NCBI GenBank assembly: GCA_003833135.1
Contig: QZLH01001679.1
Coordinates: forward strand, 3,711 to 15,419
From: Oehlia diaphana
Taxonomy: Eukaryota; Glomeromycota; Glomeromycetes; Glomerales; Glomeraceae
DNA: 11,709 bases
Direction: 5' to 3'
Shown: one piece after another, positions 6,963 through 11,709 of the stretch
How positions within the stretch are numbered: position 1 is the first letter of the stretch
Layout of the letters: every line of letters starts with the position of its first letter
Notes under the pieces: generated by a model
Told to the model about the DNA's origin: nothing
Database searches by the model: none
Seen by the model: the letters and a program-made list of their open reading frames with translations, nothing else
Program-made: the position numbers and the translations under genes

Positions 6963-7125
6963 TAGTACCCCCCATGTATAGTACTCCTCAAAAAGAAGTC
7001 ACAACAAATAGCTTAGGTGCGACGACTGCGACGTATATAATACTCTAATTATTTTATAAGTTTTAAACACTCTATTAATAGTCAAAATTCGCATGATGGG
7101 TGGATACAGTGTCAACCCTCCGAAA
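6963..7125. mobile_element. Interior of the broken TACCGTATATC-type MITE
   Basis: From TAGTACCCCCC onward this stretch aligns with 9543-9705 of the complete element. Shared words in the same order include ATGTATAGTAC, AGAAGTCAC, AACAAATA, CTTAGG, CTAATTATTTTATAAG, CTCTATTAAT and CTCCGAAA. Several indels separate the two, so they are old relatives. Homology fades after CTCCGAAA and no right terminal repeat is present, so this copy is truncated on the right. Confidence 0.7.
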
Positions 7126-7187
7126 GACTCCACAGTGTGTAAACGTAATCATCTGATATTTTTCTAAATAATTTAAATAATTTCGAC

Positions 7188-7289
7188 CTTATTGGCAACA
7201 ATTCAGCCAGGTTTGTGTATATTTCGGACATATAAATTAATCAATGGGACAAAGGTTAATAATCTTAGTTTGAATTTGTTGCCAATAAG
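7188..7289. repeat. Inverted repeat CTTATTGGCAACAA(A)TTC
   Basis: CTTATTGGCAACAATTC (7188-7204) pairs with 7272-7289, differing by one extra base, across a 67-base spacer. The next 100 bases contain smaller palindromes: TGGCA with TGCCA near 7332-7349, and CTTTGGTG with CCACAAAG near 7377-7396. This suggests a decayed foldback element of about 250 bases. A 92-codon plus-strand frame (7192-7470, starting only at TTG) overlaps it and reads as hydrophobic sequence without a known motif. I do not call it a gene. Confidence 0.5.
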
Positions 7290-8332
7290 ACTGAAAATTA
7301 TCCGAGAATTTCTCTATATTCTCTGGGTTCTGGCAAAATTTTCTGCCAAGTTTCAGTTAGCTACTCTCGTACACACTTTGGTGTTATGCCACAAAGGCGA
7401 AATTGGTCCGATATTAAAAAATTATTTCGGAAACATGTATAATATCTACTATGAAATTACCAATTGTTAATAACAATTCAAGTTTTATCTTTCTATCATA
7501 TACTACTAAAACTATATGAAAGTTACAAATAATATTGACTTTTTGAATAAATATTCAATATATTTTAAAAGCTAAATAGACAAGAATAATAATATTAATT
7601 CTTCAAAAGAAAAATTTACCAATCTCTCTCTTTGAGAAGTCCAATAATATTAACTCGAAAAATTTAAGCCCATAAAAGCAATTTAAAACATTCGTTTTTT
7701 CACAATAGAAGTTTGAGCTATCCCACAAGCCTATATTATTTTAAATCTGTGTAAATTTACAAAGCACTTCACCGTTAAATTATGCAATCAAGGTATGGTA
7801 TATTTTTTCTCGTATTTTTCCATGACGCATATTTATCCTCAGGAAGCCTAGAAATCTATTCACAGCATAGCATACTTAAAGGCTTCGCATAATTTTTCAA
7901 ATAACACAAGCACACCCAGTATAAACTTAGTTAAGGCATAAGAAATATGAATTGACGCGTATTATTTCTAATCTTTATACCATTAAGGCCTTGGAGATAC
8001 ATATCAAGTGTAATTTGAGCATATTAATAAGTTTATTAAAGGATAAAACGCGTGTCCTATGAAAAATTTTATCCGTTATTTCTGTAAAACTCGGTAAAAA
8101 TGAGCCTTTCACGTATCCATTCACGGAAAATGTAGATAATTCGATAAATTCCATGATATAAACTCATTATAAAATTATTAATTGAGCCTTTTATGGAAAA
8201 AATATGGAATACGGATCGACTTTTTCAATGATATTTAAAATAATTATGGTTTACGATCTCAACTTACTTAAAGAATATAAAGTATATATGGTTTTATTTT
8301 GATAATACTTAGCAATAAATATCTATGGCTAC
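7290..8332. other. About 1 kb of AT-rich DNA without a gene
   Basis: Short palindromes such as TTGAATA-AA-TATTCAA (7543-7558) and repeated words such as TGAGCCTTT (near 8100 and 8185) occur. No frame longer than chance and no splice-bounded exon stood out on either strand beyond the 92-codon frame already noted. Confidence 0.45.
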
Positions 8333-8477
8333 CGTCGGAATTGCCATATTTGCAAACCAGGAAAAAATATTTACTTACTTTGTGTAATTTTTGTATTTTT
8401 GACATTGAATAATTACGGCATTACTACGATTTAATATATTGCGGTATAAGCTTCATATGCCGTAATTAATTCCGACG
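8333..8477. repeat. Nested inverted repeats, possible 145-bp MITE
   Basis: CGTCGGAATT (8333-8342) pairs perfectly with AATTCCGACG (8468-8477). Inside it, AATTACGGCAT (8411-8421) pairs perfectly with ATGCCGTAATT (8457-8467), the inner arm directly abutting the outer one. The outer pair bounds 145 bases without coding capacity and may be terminal repeats of a small element. The inner hairpin would have a 35-base loop. Outside, CTAT recurs at similar distance on both sides but the match is weak. Confidence 0.55.
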
Positions 8478-9429
8478 CAAGTATAGTCAAACCCATCCAA
8501 TGACTGAGTTAATAGCTCTGCCACTAGAAATACTGCAGTGCTTTAATACTGATTTCAATATGATAGAATGTTTCATAAAAAATCGGTCAATAAAATCTCG
8601 CATATTCCTAATCGACTAAACATAACATTGAATTACATAATATTTTATTAAAGAATTCTTTTTTTTTGATCAGAAACAAAATAAAAATGTATACTTTAAA
8701 AAAAACTCAACAAACCTATTCTCAGATCAACAGTTAGTAAATAAGCAAAGTAGGCCGGTATTTATACCGTATCATTTACCCCTCTTCGTAACATCTAATC
8801 ATTTAACCCACGTTGATCATTATAAAAATATTTGCCCTTCTGAGAATATGATGCATTTACGGAAAAATAACTAAAAATCTAAGCTAATTTCCTTATTTTA
8901 AGGTTATAAATTCCATAAATACGAACATCCATGAAAATAACATGGAATAAAAAACACGGAATAAATTTTTTGTAAGGCAAAGGTTTAGAGGAAAAAGGGA
9001 GAAAATGGAACAAGGTAATTCTAAAAATTAGATTAGAAAAAAAGTACTAGGTGCTGAAGAAAGACAAATATTTAACAAACCCTATAATCGATATTAGTAT
9101 ATCAAGATTATGTCATAATATGTGATTTTTTCGATAGAGTCGCATGAATTATTGGTTCATGAGTATCACACGAGTAATTATCTTAATTATCTCGCGTACG
9201 TTCAATATTTTTGAAATTTTCACACAAGTATCAATTATACTTAACTCTCAACTTACTATAATACTTAGAAATACTGAAATTTTATTGGTTAACAAAGATA
9301 AACGCTTATTCATGGACGTCTTTAAAATATTTAATTGATGTTTAATATTTTAAACTGATTATTTGGAAGTTTTCTGGATCTCAAAGTGACGTTTTGTCAT
9401 TAAAAAATCAAAAAATCTTGTAACCATAC
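8478..9429. other. AT-rich DNA with minor palindromes, no clear gene
   Basis: AGCTCTGC (8514-8521) and GCAGTGCT (8535-8542) form a 7-of-8 inverted pair. CGGTAT-TT-ATACCG (8756-8769) is a perfect palindrome sharing its core with the MITE termini. A plus-strand open frame of 64 codons starts at ATG 9144 and ends at 9338. It is hydrophobic in its first half and lacks any motif, so it is left uncalled. An open stretch reading KKVLGAEERQIFNKPYN near 9040-9090 on the plus strand has somewhat protein-like composition but no start or splice support. Confidence 0.35.
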
Positions 9430-9444
9430 GGTATACTGTATACC
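9430..9444. repeat. Palindrome GGTATAC-T-GTATACC
   Basis: A perfect 7-bp inverted repeat around a single T, about 80 bases left of the complete MITE. It shares the ACGGTATA/ATACTGTATA words with the MITE ends and with the inverted repeat at 6464-6568, and may be a solo terminus or abortive copy. Confidence 0.6.
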
Positions 9445-9523
9445 CGCCATTGTCTGCATATGGGTGTCTGGAGCAAACAATATGGAAACTCCTTATTTTC
9501 TTATTAATAAATATTGATCTAAT

Positions 9524-9745
9524 TACCGTATATCACGGGCCTTAGTACCCCCCTTATGTATAGTACAGAAGTCACATTCTTCGCTGATTTGATTATTTAA
9601 ACAAATATCTTAGGAGTGACGTGTAACAATACACTAATTATTTTATAAGTTTAAACACCTCTATTAATTCGCGTAAAAGGGGGTACAGGGCCAAAACTCC
9701 GAAATTTGCAAAATACCCGGGTGCCGTGGCCCGCGATATACGGTA
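9524..9745. mobile_element. Complete 222-bp MITE with TACCGTATATC TIRs
   Basis: TACCGTATATCACGGGCC (9524-9541) and GGCCCGCGATATACGGTA (9728-9745) are inverted repeats matching at 17 of 18 positions. Weak similarity continues a few bases inward, through ACCC. TA at both extremes could be a TA target duplication, leaving the element proper at 9526-9743. The 222 bases have no coding capacity, so this would be a non-autonomous element mobilised by a transposase elsewhere. A Tc1/mariner-type is suggested only by the TA. The ends are GC-rich, in contrast to the surrounding DNA. An interrupted and truncated relative lies at 6391-7125 in the same orientation, showing this is a family and not a single foldback. 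Confidence 0.8.
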
Positions 9746-10572
9746 TATGATGTTATTTTTTAAATATATTAATATTAATAAAAAATTTAATATCGTTATT
9801 AATATCGTTAGATATTATCATGTAACAATTAAAAAATTTTAGTAACGAAAATATTATTTACTTTAAGAATATCATCAAAGGGACAAGTTTTTAATAGTTT
9901 TCGTAAACATGGCTTGGTCGATATTAAACTCTAATTTTCCAGGAGTAAATAATCGTCTTTCAAATCTAGGCGAGTTGAATCAGGCGAGTTGAATTTTTTC
10001 ACATTTTTATGAATCGGCAAAAATGTATATATAATTTTTATATGTTGGATACATTTCACTATTCAATTTGTCAAATTTGTCAATACTGGACTTGTTGAAT
10101 TAATTGACAAATTAAATATTTAAGCATATGTGAATATTCAATTTTACGTTACAGACTTATAAATTTTATAATCAATCTACTGCAGTCTGCACGTTATAAT
10201 AATTTTAGGGCAATAATTTTAGGGCACGATTTACATAAAATTTTGGCCAGTTTTAAAAAATTTATCAGGCAAGAACTACATTTGCATAAATCTCACATGA
10301 TCAACTTACGTTAAAAAAAAAGAAAAAAAAATTGGATGATTAATTCTTGGAATTTGAAAACTTTGACTCTTTTTCCTTTCAAATCTATTAGCAAGATTTT
10401 ATAGACCGATAGAAAAAAAAACAAAGAGCAATGTGATGATTTAAAAAAATTTGTCAGACAGTCAATCAACGACTATATGAAGAAAAGAACATCCGGAGAT
10501 TGCATCCTCCAAGTCCGAAATTAAATAGAATTTAAAAAAAAAAAAAGAAAAAAAAAAAATCCGGAAAATGTA
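9746..10572. other. AT-rich DNA with short tandem duplications
   Basis: AGGCGAGTTGAATC is repeated in tandem at 9968-9995 (13 of 14 bases), and AATAATTTTAGGGC is repeated perfectly in tandem at 10198-10225. AATTTGTCAA (10065-10074) and TTGACAAATT (10104-10113) are a perfect inverted pair. Purine-rich A runs interrupted by G occur near 10311-10330 and 10533-10559. No gene is visible. Confidence 0.5.
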
Positions 10573-10680
10573 CCTAAACGTGGAAAGTTTTAAATATTAT
10601 AAAATATCATTTATCTTAATTCTGGACGTCCGGTTAATATCATGAAATCATACCGGAAACGTGAAAAGTTTGAATATTAT
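10573..10680. repeat. Imperfect direct repeat AAACGTG..AAGTTT..AATATTAT
   Basis: 10573-10600 and 10653-10680 share the words AAACGTG, AAAGTTT and AATATTAT in the same order, 80 bases apart. The palindrome GGACGTCC (10624-10631) lies between them, and GGGACGTC follows shortly after the second copy. CCGG also recurs at each copy. This looks like a degraded repeat unit of about 80 bases present twice. Confidence 0.5.
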
Positions 10681-11709
10681 CCGGGACGTCGCAGATAAAT
10701 TTTTTATAATATATTAATTATTATGTTCAAGGTTTAATATTTCAAATTCTATGAGTTTATGACAATCGAGATATCATATTTAAAAGGATTACTTGTTTTC
10801 GAAAGAGATGAGTAAAGTTGTATATATAGAAGAGAATCTGAAAGTATCTACCATATTCAATAAATAGAGAACGAAGAAACTGTTTAATAATAATACACTG
10901 ATACCGTTATTAAAGAGTTTTTTATGGACAAAGCAAGAAGTCAACACGATAGAATTTACAATCACAACTCGCAAGAACTAAATTGTAAACCCATTTTTTA
11001 TAATTTAATCTGACCGACCTGATTGACAAAAAGCAATATCCAAAGAAAACAAATATTATTTCATAACAGGTAAAGGATAATATTAAAAAATTATTCGTTC
11101 AAATTTACTAAAAAAAAAATAATTTTAATAAACGAAAAGTGAAGGAAGTTTATCAACAAAGAATTTTTTTTTTTTATCATGGCGCAATAAAATGCAAGTT
11201 CATATAAATATATGTCTTATATGTCGTTCACTGGTGATGAATAATAATAATATGATAATTTTTTAAATGATTACCTTTAAAGAAATTGGTTGATAAATTT
11301 AGTAAAAAGGAATAAAAAAAAAAAAAATAAATAAATAATTTGCGATAAAAAAAATAAAAAAAAAGAAATTTCGCATTTTATAAAAAATCCTTTTATAAAA
11401 ACCATTTATTCCTCAATTATTATAATTATGCTTGTACGTTTGACTAAAGTTTAACTTGCAGTATTATCATATACAAAAACGGAAACGTTGTTGTTTTATT
11501 TTTGTTAATAAATAACGAAATAAATGAGACCAGTTTTGGATAAATCATTTGTAGATACATCATTTTGTACATTACACATACATATATTGAAAGGTGTTTG
11601 CATACGAAAAATGATTATCAATCAAAGAAAAAAAAATTTTTTTTAACCACTTTCAATAATTGCCTCAATAATTCTCACAATGACTCAATCATGCATATTA
11701 TTACCTTTT
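10681..11709. other. About 1 kb of AT-rich DNA, no gene supported
   Basis: A run of A-rich sequence with scattered short repeats. A minus-strand open frame of 61 codons (10789-10974) is hydrophobic and lacks motif, promoter or splice support, so it is not called. The last 300 bases show no exon-like GC-richer island. Confidence 0.4.

Noticed and set aside
7192..7470. 92-codon plus-strand open frame.
   Set aside because: It starts only at TTG, overlaps inverted repeats, and shows no motif. A decayed repeat explains it better.
8478..8545. tRNA-like minus-strand sequence (GTGGCAGAGC... CTCAGT... TTGG).
   Set aside because: There is no GTTCGANTC-type T-loop at the right distance and no acceptor stem, so no cloverleaf can be drawn.

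Overview
This window looks like nuclear DNA of an arbuscular mycorrhizal fungus, most likely Rhizophagus (Glomeromycotina). By eye it is roughly three-quarters A+T. It is full of homopolymer tracts and small palindromic elements, shows a fungal-type mini-intron, and carries one intact gene, an F-box protein whose N-terminus matches my memory of the very large Rhizophagus F-box family. The species assignment is inference. I see nothing bacterial, viral or organellar.

Layout. At 1-1560, AT-rich DNA holds two short GC-richer exon-like islands on the minus strand (192-233 and 806-866), a 20-bp perfect palindrome, and two copies of a dispersed repeat (579-598, 1410-1429). At 1595-1800 on the plus strand is an exon-intron-exon fragment with a convincing 65-bp intron. 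At 1960-2400 is a cluster of TCCAGAA/TCCGGAA words. At 2522-4102 on the minus strand is the intronless F-box gene, with a CT tract and two promoter palindromes upstream and AATAAA-type signals downstream.

At 4373-4521 a 74-bp sequence occurs twice with a single N between the copies. This is almost certainly two unmerged contig ends. Long T/A homopolymers follow, and again near 5350-5530.

The second half is dominated by non-autonomous terminal-inverted-repeat (TIR) elements resembling MITEs. One lies at 5812-6050 (TIR TTAGTTTAACGTCCT, G-rich inside). A complete 222-bp element lies at 9524-9745 (TIR TACCGTATATC[A/G]CGGGCC). A broken relative of the latter lies at 6391-7125, split by about 537 bp bounded by a duplicated TAGTACC. 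The splitting DNA contains a small inverted repeat around a telomere-like TTAGGG run and a GC-richer, frameshifted coding relic at 6620-6957. Further inverted repeats lie at 7188-7289 and 8333-8477. From 9746 to the end I see short tandem and direct repeats but no convincing gene.

The genes do not form an operon or pathway. The picture is one member of an expanded fungal gene family in repeat-rich DNA. I found no tRNA, rRNA, CRISPR array or recognisable defence system.
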